A stretch of 64,000 nucleotides of DNA from NCBI RefSeq assembly GCF_900170025.1, contig NZ_FWEX01000005.1, positions 171,073 to 235,072 on the forward strand, read 5' to 3'. Shown one piece after another: positions 17,589-26,439 of this stretch. The DNA comes from Nitrospira sp. ND1. Its GTDB lineage: Bacteria; Nitrospirota; Nitrospiria; Nitrospirales; Nitrospiraceae. The notes under the pieces were generated by a model that saw nothing but the letters and a program-made list of their open reading frames with translations, was not told the DNA's origin and did not search any database. The position numbers and the translations under genes were made by a program. Numbering within the stretch: position 1 is the stretch's first letter; every line of letters starts with the position of its first letter.

Positions 17589-18911
17589 TCACTTGAGTTG
17601 ATACACCGGATCCAATACCAGTTGGTGCACGGCCTGGCCGCGCTCTTCCCCTTCCATCAAGGGCTGCACCGGGGGGAGCGGGAGCAGCGTAGCCTGCACG
17701 ACCTCGATGGGCTCCGTCGCGAGCCACAGCCAGCCGGGCACGTGGCCCATATCGGCCATCCCGTGCGAATGACCGGTCTCGTGGCCGCGAATCGCACGAT
17801 GCAGCATCTGCGTGCGGTCCAGCAGGCTCGAAGTTGTGATCCACCGTGTACCACCTGGCCAACCCTTCACGTTGGGAGGGTCGAAGAGATCCTGCCCGAG
17901 CCGGCGGGCCAACCCGATCTGTTGCACGGTGTCTTCGATCGGCAGACTGAAGAGTCTTGCGGTGCCCACAATGAGCTCGACCGGAGACTTGATCAGTACA
18001 CCACGGTTCTCGGGTGCCCAGAACTGCGGGCTCAGGAGCAGGTCCTGGAGCAATCCGGCGATCTCATAGTTCTTCTTTCTCAATGAGTCGGCCAGACGAT
18101 CCACTTCCAACGAGTCGGGCCGGTCTGAAATAAATTCACGCCAGAGCTTCCCGACGATGTACCGGGCCACCTGAGGCTGCTCCAGCGTCAGCGAGAGAAT
18201 ATCATCGCCCTCGAAGGGACCGGACTTTCCGAATACGACTTTGCGTCCGTCGTCATGATGACGCAGATCGACACGGAACGCGCCGGTATGGCAATCGAGA
18301 TGCCACCCGGTAAATGCCCGTGCAGCCTCCTTGATGTCCTGTTCGGTATAGTGGCCTTCTCCCAACGTGAAGAGCTCGAACAACTCACGGGCAAAATTTT
18401 CATTGGGATGTTCTTTGCGGTTGCTCTGTGTATCGAGATACAGAAGCATCGCCGGATTCCTGGCGATGGTGGTGAGCAGCGTGCGAAACGACCCCAGAGC
18501 ATAGAGCCGCAGCAGAACATTCTGCTGATACAAAAACGGCGGCCACTTCACCTTGTGCAAACTGGACGTAAAGTGGTTGTGCCACCATAACGTCATGCGC
18601 TCCAGCAGCGGGCACCGCGAAGTGAGGAGTTCCCGATACCACCAAGCCTTGAGTTCCTGCCCATCCGCCTTCAGTCCCTCGCGGAACGTCTTCCTCTGCG
18701 CCTCGCTCCAGTGCTTACGCACCTTCGGCAACGGAGGGAGACGATGGATCCAGGCAGGCGGCGTGGTCTGAGCCTTGTTCGTGGGAATCGCCAACGCCTG
18801 CGCCACCGCGGCGGCGCGATCCAGCTGCATCACACGCCGGATTTCTTCAGGCGTTCCACCGAACGCCGTGCGGGAGAGAAAGTGGCGGGCCTCGTCGAAG
18901 GTCAGACTCAT
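17589..18911 (-). CDS. DUF1800 family protein
   Basis: A 440-aa protein with the family's landmarks: FLSRTAFGGTPEEI at the N-terminus, MTLWWHNHFTSSLHKV, the segment NENFARELFELFTLGEGHYTEQD divided by variable residues, and the C-terminal PPNVKGWPGGTRWI. The biochemical function is unknown. It is first in a minus-strand pair with the DUF1501 gene eight bases downstream. No obvious signal peptide is present, in contrast to its partner. The divergent lipoprotein gene begins about 140 bp away. Confidence 0.9.
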   Translation of the reverse strand: MSLTFDEARHFLSRTAFGGTPEEIRRVMQLDRAAAVAQALAIPTNKAQTTPPAWIHRLPPLPKVRKHWSEAQRKTFREGLKADGQELKAWWYRELLTSRCPLLERMTLWWHNHFTSSLHKVKWPPFLYQQNVLLRLYALGSFRTLLTTIARNPAMLLYLDTQSNRKEHPNENFARELFELFTLGEGHYTEQDIKEAARAFTGWHLDCHTGAFRVDLRHHDDGRKVVFGKSGPFEGDDILSLTLEQPQVARYIVGKLWREFISDRPDSLEVDRLADSLRKKNYEIAGLLQDLLLSPQFWAPENRGVLIKSPVELIVGTARLFSLPIEDTVQQIGLARRLGQDLFDPPNVKGWPGGTRWITTSSLLDRTQMLHRAIRGHETGHSHGMADMGHVPGWLWLATEPIEVVQATLLPLPPVQPLMEGEERGQAVHQLVLDPVYQLK

Positions 18912-19052
18912 GCATGAACTCTCGGAACAATGAACGCGGCGCTCTCTCTGACAACGACCCTGTCGGAACCAGGTTGACAGGGTTTCTTCTCGTCGCCCTA
19001 CCTGGTAACAATCCTAGTAGCCAACGCGCGGCGTAGTTCTGTAGTATCGCGC

Positions 19053-19484
19053 ATGCTTCGAACGCTGTCGCTTCTGATTTTACTCGGCCTGCTCGTCGCC
19101 GAGGCCGGTTGCAGCACCCCATCCGGCCCGCGCCTCACCGGTGCGGTCCGCTATTTCAATATCCGCTCGGAGGTCGCGCCTCGTCATTTGATCGTGCAAG
19201 TCGGCGATGAAATCCGATGGCAGAACCTGAATTCCCAGGCAGTCCGGTTACGGATGCTCGAAGAAACCAACCCCGAGTTGATCTCCTGTCACAAAGGGTT
19301 TTCCCAATTTGGAGTCCTACAGGACTCGGTGACCATCGCTCCCATGCAATCCGTCAGCCTCTGCTTCTCGAAACCCACCACCGTGCGCTTCAATGTCTGG
19401 CTCGAGGCCGACAATCCACAAGGCGCCATGACTCCCACCGGAAGCATCCGGATCGAACCATCCGCCTCGAAACGCAGCTCCTAA
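19053..19484 (+). CDS. Cupredoxin-fold-like lipoprotein
   Basis: A 143-aa precursor with a lipoprotein signal (LLILLGLLVAEAGCST, Cys20). The mature part (RHLIVQVGDEIRWQNLNSQAVRLR, divided by a turn, then TVRFNVWLEADN) resembles the beta-sandwich of cupredoxin-like proteins. The usual copper ligand set (His, Cys, His, Met at the C-terminal loop) is not evident, so it may be a metal-free relative. No operon partner; it is divergent from the DUF1800 gene. Confidence 0.65.
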   Translation: MLRTLSLLILLGLLVAEAGCSTPSGPRLTGAVRYFNIRSEVAPRHLIVQVGDEIRWQNLNSQAVRLRMLEETNPELISCHKGFSQFGVLQDSVTIAPMQSVSLCFSKPTTVRFNVWLEADNPQGAMTPTGSIRIEPSASKRSS

Positions 19485-19542
19485 AACCAGCCATCACGCA
19501 GCCACGTGCGCCGGCCGAAGACTGGCTATCCGCAACGGTTCG

Positions 19543-19965
19543 TCAGCAGGGAATATTGATGGACGGATCGCAGAAGAGCGGAGGAATCACGGTAGGCCGC
19601 ATGTAGCGTGAGGACGGATCTTGCGACCCCATCGGCGCGGTGAGCGCCGGTCCACCCGTCATGCCGGGCAGCCCCTTGCCGATCGTGCCGAACGACTTGC
19701 CCTGACTGGAGGGAGTGGTGTTACTTTGCGGCGCGCTGGCGCCGGAAGCCGTGGCCGTAATCGACGACTGCTGCGCGAGGGGATTTTGGAGCGGGAGGGT
19801 TCCCAGTGATTGCGGGTTTTGTCCGGGCTGATTCTGTGGGGTCGATGCCGGTGGCGAAGTCTGGGCCGTCACGAACGACGGGGCCAGCATCATGGCCACA
19901 CTGAGGCCGAGGGCACAGATATTTACGTGACCGAGTCTTCGATACGATCTGCCGTGCCGACTCAC
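19543..19965 (-). CDS. Exported Pro/Gln/Ser-rich protein
   Basis: A 140-aa precursor with a signal-like segment (ICALGLSVAMMLAPSFVTAQ) and a low-complexity mature region rich in Pro, Gln, Ser and Thr, ending in FCDPSINIPC. No known domain. The GTG start at 19965 follows GGGGAG with six bases between. It lies 19 bp downstream of the PII-like gene on the same strand. Probably periplasmic or surface-exposed; function unknown. Confidence 0.6.
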   Translation of the reverse strand: MSRHGRSYRRLGHVNICALGLSVAMMLAPSFVTAQTSPPASTPQNQPGQNPQSLGTLPLQNPLAQQSSITATASGASAPQSNTTPSSQGKSFGTIGKGLPGMTGGPALTAPMGSQDPSSRYMRPTVIPPLFCDPSINIPC

Positions 19966-19984
19966 CGAGACTCCCCTTCTTCAA

Positions 19985-20290
19985 TTACACCAGCTGCCTG
20001 CAAGGCCAGCTGAATACCGTAATGGAGGGCTTCTGTCCACCGGGACGTTGGAGCACCTCATCACGCCACGCCTGAACGGCTCGTTCAACCCGCTCGGCAT
20101 GCGCATCGTCCACGGCGACCATGATCACCTTGTTGACCCCCGGATAGAAGGAGACACCGTCAGCAGGTCCCGTCTGTCCGGCTCCGGTCGTCTCGGGCAT
20201 TTCGGTGTAGGCGCGAACATCGCACTGTTCGAGTAACACATGCACCCGTTCCTTCAATGACGACCGGAAGGCCAACATCAGCATATTCAT
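19985..20290 (-). CDS. PII/DUF3240-like small regulatory-fold protein
   Basis: A 101-aa protein whose layout suits the PII-like ferredoxin fold: MLMLAFRSSLKERVHVLLEQ (strand-helix), a glycine-rich variable loop (ETTGAGQTGP), then VIMVAVDDAHAERVERAVQAW and a C-terminal strand. PII-like proteins bind small ligands and modulate partners, often transporters. The ATG at 20290 has GGAG seven bases upstream; the frame extends to 20347 without support. It follows the topoisomerase VI A gene by 72 bp. The assignment is a fold-level guess. Confidence 0.55.
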   Translation of the reverse strand: MNMLMLAFRSSLKERVHVLLEQCDVRAYTEMPETTGAGQTGPADGVSFYPGVNKVIMVAVDDAHAERVERAVQAWRDEVLQRPGGQKPSITVFSWPCRQLV

Positions 20291-20362
20291 ATCGTGACTC
20301 CAGGAACGTAACGATGCTCGTTCGACGCGAGGCCCGGTTGGAGGCAATGCGGAGCCCCTCCG

Positions 20363-21469
20363 CTAATCCAACCAGTCCTTTTCCTTCAGCTTGCGCGGCA
20401 GATACTTCTTGGTCAGGTATTGAAAGTCTTTGTTCGCGAGCGCGTCGAGTTCGTACTTCAGCCCGTTCGCGAGCATCCGTTTGATTTCCTGCTGCCAGGC
20501 CGGCTTCTGGAACCATTGATAGTTCAGCAGTTCCTTGGCGCGGGTGATGTCTTTCTCGTTCAGCTTGATGCCCACATTCCGCGGCAACTCGTAGCGCTCC
20601 GGATCGGCGCTGGAAAGCCCGATGAATTTCGCTTTCGGAATCGCCATACGCTGGCTCTCGAAGGCCAGATTGATCGAGCCCTGCTTCACCACGGAATAAA
20701 TATAGTATCCCCAGGGATCGTTGTCGACCAGCACATACACGGGGAGCTTGTGCTCCTCATGGAGGCGGCGCGCCAGCCGCCGCACCCCGCGCGGTGGCTG
20801 CCCGTTCCCCGTCAGAAGCACACAGTTGTATCGCCGCCAGAACTTATCTTCCGAGAGCCGGTTCCACTGCGTGCCTTTTTCAACCAGCAGGAGAAAATCG
20901 GCGGTACAGCGGCGGATCTCCAGATATTCCGGTTCGACGATCGAGGGCACAGAATATCCGCCCTTGCCCAGCTTGGCACAATCCACCCGGTCACCGTCGT
21001 CCCCGAACACCACCGGCCCGACGATGCTGCCGCTGTTTTCCGCGCGCACGTGGAGTTCTTCCCGGAGCGCGACCAGCGAGACTTCGAGATCCTCGATAAT
21101 GGGATCGGATTCGTCCTGTGTATCGAAGGTATTCTCATGGGAGTCCTGAATCGTATGTTTCGTACGATAATAGATTTCCCTGAGCGAGGTGGTCAGATCG
21201 GCTTGTTGCAACTCCGCCAGCGCATCGGCCACCAGCATCGTCTGCATGAATTTCTTCGCCATCCCGACGTTAAAAAACGAGCGGGATTGCTTCTTCTCGC
21301 CCATCTCGATCAGCCCCCTGCGGGGATTGAACGACACGTTCGACAACGCGCGGATCGGAATCTCAAACGTCGGGTCTTTGGCCCGTTGCGCCGCCGCAAT
21401 GACCACATCGGCCATCCCGACAAGCTTTTTCCCCACGGCCCCGTTCTTCTTCGTCTTTGCCTGTGCCAT
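20363..21469 (-). CDS. top6A: DNA topoisomerase VI subunit A (Spo11-like)
   Basis: The DNA-cutting subunit of a type IIB topoisomerase, which relaxes and decatenates DNA by a double-strand passage reaction. The winged-helix domain carries the catalytic tyrosine in SLREIYYRTK (Tyr101 by alignment with Spo11). A Toprim domain follows, with LLTGNGQPPRGVRR and the metal-binding VLVDNDPWGYYIYS. The length of 368 aa is typical. It starts eight bases after the subunit B gene, a standard two-gene operon. Topo VI is mainly archaeal and plant; bacterial copies are sporadic, so transfer from archaea at some time is likely. Codon use and GC do not stand out from the neighbours by eye. Confidence 0.92.
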   Translation of the reverse strand: MAQAKTKKNGAVGKKLVGMADVVIAAAQRAKDPTFEIPIRALSNVSFNPRRGLIEMGEKKQSRSFFNVGMAKKFMQTMLVADALAELQQADLTTSLREIYYRTKHTIQDSHENTFDTQDESDPIIEDLEVSLVALREELHVRAENSGSIVGPVVFGDDGDRVDCAKLGKGGYSVPSIVEPEYLEIRRCTADFLLLVEKGTQWNRLSEDKFWRRYNCVLLTGNGQPPRGVRRLARRLHEEHKLPVYVLVDNDPWGYYIYSVVKQGSINLAFESQRMAIPKAKFIGLSSADPERYELPRNVGIKLNEKDITRAKELLNYQWFQKPAWQQEIKRMLANGLKYELDALANKDFQYLTKKYLPRKLKEKDWLD

Positions 21470-21477
21470 ACCCTGTC

Positions 21478-23592
21478 CTATTTCCTTTTCCGGGTGGCGG
21501 ATACCTGCGCGGGTTTTTTCTTGAGCGGTGCCGACTGTTTCGTAGACGGCTGCTCATCGGCAAACAAGGCTTGCTGCCCGACTTTCGCCTTCGTTGCCCC
21601 GACAGACTTGCCCTTCCCGACCTTCGGTGTCTCCTTCGAGCCGCGCTTCGCCTTCACCGGATTTTTCGTCTCGGTGATCGGCTCAGCCTCCGCCGTTTTG
21701 GTCGCAGGCGCAGGCGATCCAGGAGTCTGCTGAGCCATCTCGGTCTCTCCCTCGATCCCCTCGGCCGTCACGATGATCGAATGCGGCAGCCCTTCCGGTC
21801 CCGCGCCGGTCTTTCCCAGGGCCTCATCGGTCTTGAGGCCCCCCGTCCGTGAACTGGCAATCTTGTGCAACTGTTCCTTCAATTTCTCCGTGGGAAGGTT
21901 TCCGCCTTTCAGGCGATTGCAGGCGGCCACAACCTCCTCGATATAGAGATCGAAGATATTGCGGCGACGGAACTCACTGGCAGCCCGCTCTCTTCTTCGC
22001 AGAAAAATCCCCAGCCGCCGGCCGGCTTCACGAAGCGCGAGCGTGATTTCCTTCTGAATTTCGTCGTAGTCGGCAATAGCTTCTTTCGACTCGCTGGTGA
22101 ACGGCACCCACACGGATGCCATGTGCACGAAGATCACCATCGGCCCGGCAGGCAGCGCGCCACGGGACTGCGACACCCCATAGTTTCGCCAGGTGGTGCT
22201 GAGCACCGCTTTGAACGTAGCACACGCCGATTGTTGATAGAGCAACGGCACCCGATTCGCGTAGCGGATCACCCGCGCCTGTTCGGTATCGTTCCCCTGG
22301 TCTTCACCCTCGGCCAACGGCACGGCGGCCTGCTGCGGCTTGGCCGCTTCGTCCGGTCCTTTCCCGAAGGCCAGCCCTGCCTCGATGATAAAGGGATAGC
22401 CGCGATAGACGGCCGGTGGACGACTCACGGCCGTATAAAACTCACCTTTGATTTGCTTATAGAGGCCCGAGAGGATCGCCTTCTCCCCGATCGGCGAGAT
22501 GCAGTTCGTCGGCGGCGCCATGATCTTGGTGGTCTGAATCGTCTTGTAGAGCGTTTCGGCCGCCTGATGCTTCACATCGCGAGGCTTGGTTGCGGGCGAC
22601 ACTTTCGCCGCCTTGCAGATCTCCTCGGCCAACGCAGGCGAAACCCGGCAGAAGTCGCTCGCGAGGAAACCGGCTACCGTATGGCTCTTCGTGTCCTGCA
22701 ACATCTTGAGCAGGGCCCCGAACTCGATGCCATAGGGATGCGGCTTGATTTCTTTCGGGGAAGGCGGCAGTTCGTGATAGGTCCGGGGATACTCTTTCGT
22801 TTCCCCTTCCGGCGTGTGATAGACCAGCCGCACATGCGGGTTGGCGATCGACGTCTGCTCCAGCCACTCATCGACGGACGCGCGGCCCTTCTGGTAACGC
22901 CCTTCGACCTCGAGCGCCACTTCGGTGCCCTGCGGCTGAGCCCAGTCGATCTGCTTGTTCTCGTGCACCAACGGCTCGTTCTTCTTCGTGTCGATTTGCA
23001 CTTCGAAATAGTGCGCCGCCGCGCGAGGCCCCGTGCGGGAAATCACTTTCACCGGCTTGCCGGTCGTCAATTGCCCATACATGCCGGCCGCTGAAATGCC
23101 GATGCCCTGTTGCCCTCGGCTCATCCGCATGCGATGGAATTTCGAGCCGTACAGCAATTTGGCGAACACACGGGGGATCTGTTGGCGCACAATGCCCGGC
23201 CCGTTGTCGGTCACCGTGATCCGGAAGCGTGTCGCCTGGCTGGGAGTAACCGGCGCCTGCCCGTTCGCGACCATTTCAAGCCTCACCGTCACCTCGGGCA
23301 GGATGCCTGCTTCTTCGCACGCATCCAACGAGTTGTCTACGGCCTCTTTCACGCAGGTCAGCAGCGCTTTGCGGGGATTGTCGAAACCCAGGAGGTGCCG
23401 ATTTTTCGTAAAAAATTCGGAGACGGAAATTTCCCGCTGCCGCGCCCCCATTTCGACCGCGGTCACCGCAGCGGACGATTCATCTCGGGAGGTGGATTTT
23501 TTTCGTGACGCGACTGATTCAGACACGGTGGTTTCGGACTGGGGCGCAGGAGCGGAGGACTGAGCACGTGGCGATGATGTCTTGGTGGCCAT
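21478..23592 (-). CDS. top6B: DNA topoisomerase VI subunit B (GHKL ATPase)
   Basis: The ATP-driven gate subunit of topoisomerase VI. The GHKL motifs are intact: EAVDNSLDACEEAG (N box), VTDNGPGIV (G1) and SRGQQGIGISAAGMYGQLT (G2). An H2TH-like stretch and a transducer domain follow, ending at DLYIEEVVAACNRL. After about residue 590 the protein continues into a 110-residue low-complexity tail, rich in Lys, Pro, Ala and Thr and finishing ATRKRK, which probably contacts DNA. The N-terminal 45 residues are also low complexity, so the core starts near residue 50. GAGAGG precedes the ATG. Confidence 0.92.
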   Translation of the reverse strand: MATKTSSPRAQSSAPAPQSETTVSESVASRKKSTSRDESSAAVTAVEMGARQREISVSEFFTKNRHLLGFDNPRKALLTCVKEAVDNSLDACEEAGILPEVTVRLEMVANGQAPVTPSQATRFRITVTDNGPGIVRQQIPRVFAKLLYGSKFHRMRMSRGQQGIGISAAGMYGQLTTGKPVKVISRTGPRAAAHYFEVQIDTKKNEPLVHENKQIDWAQPQGTEVALEVEGRYQKGRASVDEWLEQTSIANPHVRLVYHTPEGETKEYPRTYHELPPSPKEIKPHPYGIEFGALLKMLQDTKSHTVAGFLASDFCRVSPALAEEICKAAKVSPATKPRDVKHQAAETLYKTIQTTKIMAPPTNCISPIGEKAILSGLYKQIKGEFYTAVSRPPAVYRGYPFIIEAGLAFGKGPDEAAKPQQAAVPLAEGEDQGNDTEQARVIRYANRVPLLYQQSACATFKAVLSTTWRNYGVSQSRGALPAGPMVIFVHMASVWVPFTSESKEAIADYDEIQKEITLALREAGRRLGIFLRRRERAASEFRRRNIFDLYIEEVVAACNRLKGGNLPTEKLKEQLHKIASSRTGGLKTDEALGKTGAGPEGLPHSIIVTAEGIEGETEMAQQTPGSPAPATKTAEAEPITETKNPVKAKRGSKETPKVGKGKSVGATKAKVGQQALFADEQPSTKQSAPLKKKPAQVSATRKRK

Positions 23593-24025
23593 TCAACCTC
23601 TCACGCAAGGAATTCACACTGGAACGGCTCGCTTAGATTCACTTGACGAATACGTACGCTCTTCGTCGTTTACAGGGAACGACCAGGAGAGTCAAGCCTT
23701 GAGCGTATTCTCGTCGGCATCTCGATGCAGGAAAACACGGTGCAACGAGTGGACGAAATGCGGGGTGATCGAACCGGGAGTGATGAGGAGCGACGATGCA
23801 GGGTGGTGACGGAGGTTTGGGTGGGAGGAGGACGCACCTACCGAGGAGAGGTAGATACGGCGGAGATCTCGGGAGGATTTCAGGCTTCCCAGTACAAGCT
23901 GGGCATGCACACCACCCTCAACACTCAATCCCCTTTTTGTACATATTCCCCCGGGGCGTTAACTCCCCCCACCCGGTTACGATAGGCCTCCTCACGTCGA
24001 TGAGTCAAGAGCATGGGCAGGCGAT
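23593..24025. other. Intergenic region upstream of top6B
   Basis: About 430 bases with no supported gene. It must contain the minus-strand promoter for the topoisomerase VI genes; a TTGACT (23690-23695, minus strand) is a possible -35 with only a weak -10. Confidence 0.4.
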
Positions 24026-24499
24026 TTACGGACCGTCCGTGTCGGCCTGTCGATGTGTGATGGTCGGGTGATGGAGCCAGGCCGCCTCGATCCGGACCTC
24101 CGCCCCGATCGGACAGTACAACGGCACTGATGTGTTGTTACTCTCGACCAGCGCTCTCAAGGAACCGCGTTCGTTGTCGAGCTCCAACACACCCAGATGC
24201 TCATGGAGATCCACCACGCAGGTGATGCTCCGGGACTCGCGATCACTCACGATCGTCCTTGCCACCACCGGCTCTTGCAGCGTGAGCAGGTCATTCGGCC
24301 GGAAGGTCGGTTGATCCTTCATCTCGATGGCAATCAACACGCCTGCCCCGGCCAGGAGCAGACACACCCCGAACAAAACAGCATTGGCCCGCTGCGGATA
24401 ATGGATCTTCAACCAACGAACAGCCGTGCGGATGCCAATGACCAACAGCAGAACGATGAAACCCAGCGCGACGACGGTCAACACAAGCCGAAAGTTCAT
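24026..24499 (-). CDS. Small membrane protein coupled to the REC-PAS gene
   Basis: A 157-aa protein with two hydrophobic segments near the N-terminus (LVLTVVALGFIVLLLVIGI and AVLFGVCLLLAGAGVLIAIE), then a soluble part of about 100 residues rich in beta strands (SITCVVDLHEHLGVLELDNE). No domain recognised. The ATG overlaps the stop of the REC-PAS-PAS-PAS gene as ATGA, so the two are translated together and may act in one signalling unit. The frame extends upstream to 24616, but that part lies within the upstream gene and lacks a Shine-Dalgarno sequence. Confidence 0.65.
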   Translation of the reverse strand: MNFRLVLTVVALGFIVLLLVIGIRTAVRWLKIHYPQRANAVLFGVCLLLAGAGVLIAIEMKDQPTFRPNDLLTLQEPVVARTIVSDRESRSITCVVDLHEHLGVLELDNERGSLRALVESNNTSVPLYCPIGAEVRIEAAWLHHPTITHRQADTDGP

Positions 24500-26091
24500 G
24501 CGATCCCTTGTGCCTGGTTGACGGCAACCACTGAATACAGTCCGTTCGTCGTCATCAACGGAGTCAGCGTCATCGTGAATGGAAACTCCGTGCCGTCTTT
24601 CCGTAAGCCGACGCATTCACAAACAGGGCTCACCGATCGGTCGTCCGGGCGGATCAAAAAAACGCCAGCGTGGTCTGAGCCTTGCGGGCGCAGTCTCGCC
24701 GGCATGAGCCGTTCAACAGGCTGGCCGGGCAGTTCGCCTCGCTCATAGCCGAACTGCGTGTCCACATGGGGATTCGTCAACAGAATCATCCCTTCGGCAT
24801 CCACCACGATGATGCCATTCGAGGCCGATTCCATCACCAGGCGAAGGCAATCCGCGCTCTCACGCAACGCCTCTTCGGTCCGTTTCCGTTCAGTGATGTC
24901 CTGCGCGAACACCAAGACCCCGAGCACATTCCCCTGCGAGTCCAGGTACGGCACCTTGTCGGTTTGCACCCAGCGTTTTTCACCGTCCCCTGTCTGATAG
25001 GGCTCGATGATCCCGAGCTTCGGCCGCCCTGAAACGATCACCTCCAGATCATCCTGATGATACCGCTCGGCCTCTTCCGGATAAAATTCATCGGTTGACC
25101 GGCCCTCGATTTCCGCCACGGTTTTCTTGATGGATGCCGCCGCCCGGCGATTCGCGCGCAGGATCCGATTGTGCGCGTCCTTGTACCAGACCATGGCCGG
25201 GATCAAATCCAACAGCGCCTGCTGCTCAATCTGCTGTCGCAACAGTCGCGCTTCCGCCTCTTTCCGCGCCGTGATGTCCCGCACAATGCCGCAGTGCACG
25301 CGCTGACCGTCGGAGATCCAACTGCTCAGCGACATCTCAATCGGAAATTCACGGCCATCCTTGTGCAACCCGTGCATGGTCACGACCGTGCCCTTCAGGC
25401 GTAAATCGCCCGTGGTACGTACTCGCGCTAAGGCCTGTACGTGCCTGGCACGGTACCGTTCGGGCATGATCATCGTCAGGGACTCTCCTAACACCTCCCC
25501 GGCCAGATACCCGAACAGACGCTCGGCGGCGCTGTTCCAGGACAGGATTTTTCCCTCCCCATCCGCGAGCACAATCGCGTCGGGCGCGGTCTGCACAACT
25601 TCCCGAAACCGGTCTTCGCTGGCCGTCAACGCCTGCTTGGTCGCCGCAGCTTCGATGGAGAGATGCTTCACTCCCACGGCACGCCGGATCAGCGCTTTTA
25701 ATTCTTCGGCATCGTAAGGCTTCGTCAAATACCCGAACGCTCCTTCGGTGAGGGAGCTGTGCTTTTTCGCCACCTCGACAAACGCCGTCAGCATGATGAC
25801 CGGAAGCACCGGGTCGATTTGTTTCAGGAGGGCGAGAACCGAGAGTCCGTCCATATCAGGCAGCATCAGGTCCAGCACCACCGCGGACAGAGATTCCGCC
25901 TTTGCCTTGGAAAGGGCCTCGGCACCGGTGCCGGCGACTGACACACGGTAGCCGACGTGCTCCAGGAGATCATGCAGTACGAGTGCAATATCGGGGTCGT
26001 CGTCTACGATCAGGATTTTGGGAGGTGGAAGCTCGGTCACGCTGGGCGGGGTCTTTGACATGGCGGTCAACGAAACCATGGGTATCGTCAT
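24496..26091 (-). CDS. Response-regulator receiver with three PAS domains, no kinase or output domain
   Basis: A 531-aa signalling protein. The receiver domain (about residues 25-145) has acidic DDDPD, the phosphorylatable Asp in VLDLMLPDMDG, the Thr in IMLTAF and the Lys in YLTKPYD. Three PAS/PAC units follow: FREVVQTAPDAIVLADGEG, then MVWYKDAHNRILRANRRAA, then ESASNGIIVVDAEGMIL, each ending in a PAC-type segment. No HisKA, HATPase, GGDEF, EAL or DNA-binding domain is present, so it probably relays phosphorylation and redox or ligand signals by protein contact. The start is uncertain: ATGs at 26091, 26079 and 26061 all lack a clear Shine-Dalgarno. Confidence 0.85.
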   Translation of the reverse strand: MTIPMVSLTAMSKTPPSVTELPPPKILIVDDDPDIALVLHDLLEHVGYRVSVAGTGAEALSKAKAESLSAVVLDLMLPDMDGLSVLALLKQIDPVLPVIMLTAFVEVAKKHSSLTEGAFGYLTKPYDAEELKALIRRAVGVKHLSIEAAATKQALTASEDRFREVVQTAPDAIVLADGEGKILSWNSAAERLFGYLAGEVLGESLTMIMPERYRARHVQALARVRTTGDLRLKGTVVTMHGLHKDGREFPIEMSLSSWISDGQRVHCGIVRDITARKEAEARLLRQQIEQQALLDLIPAMVWYKDAHNRILRANRRAAASIKKTVAEIEGRSTDEFYPEEAERYHQDDLEVIVSGRPKLGIIEPYQTGDGEKRWVQTDKVPYLDSQGNVLGVLVFAQDITERKRTEEALRESADCLRLVMESASNGIIVVDAEGMILLTNPHVDTQFGYERGELPGQPVERLMPARLRPQGSDHAGVFLIRPDDRSVSPVCECVGLRKDGTEFPFTMTLTPLMTTNGLYSVVAVNQAQGIA

Positions 26092-26253
26092 ACGACCGGT
26101 CTGACGCTTCGGCTGTCATTGTCCTCTTTTCGATGACAAGAATCCAGGTGTCTATCGAGCCGCTGCTGAATGGCTCATCGGATAGGCACAGGAAAGACCT
26201 CGCCCGGCCTTCACTGGTCGATTACCCGATGAACCATTTCACCTCAGAGCGCC

Positions 26254-26430
26254 TCACTTCTTCCGGTAGACATTCAGGCCGATTTTCTCCTCTCGCCCCG
26301 GAATGGTGACATTTCCCTCCGTCGAGGCAATAATCGTGGTTTTCCCCGAGGCTGATGGCCCGAACTCTTTCGACAAATCCACCTTGATGGTCAGCACGGT
26401 CCCCTCGACGGTCATCTCTACATTCTTCAT
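26254..26430 (-). CDS. 58-aa conserved protein with SGKTTIIAST core
   Basis: Starts MKNVEMTVEG and runs TVLTIKVDLSKEFGPS, then ASGKTTIIASTEGN, ending in GLNVYRKK. I recall close relatives of this length as conserved small proteins in several bacteria, without assigned function. It is too short for a P-loop enzyme despite the SGKTT string; the pattern looks like a small beta-rich fold. It begins ten bases after the dodecin stop on the same strand, and GGGGAGC precedes the ATG. A two-gene unit with dodecin is likely. Confidence 0.75.
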   Translation of the reverse strand: MKNVEMTVEGTVLTIKVDLSKEFGPSASGKTTIIASTEGNVTIPGREEKIGLNVYRKK

Positions 26431-26439
26431 GTTGCTCCC

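Noticed and set aside
20420-21733. 437-aa plus-strand open frame
   Set aside because: Antisense to topoisomerase VI A and the end of B; no family pattern.
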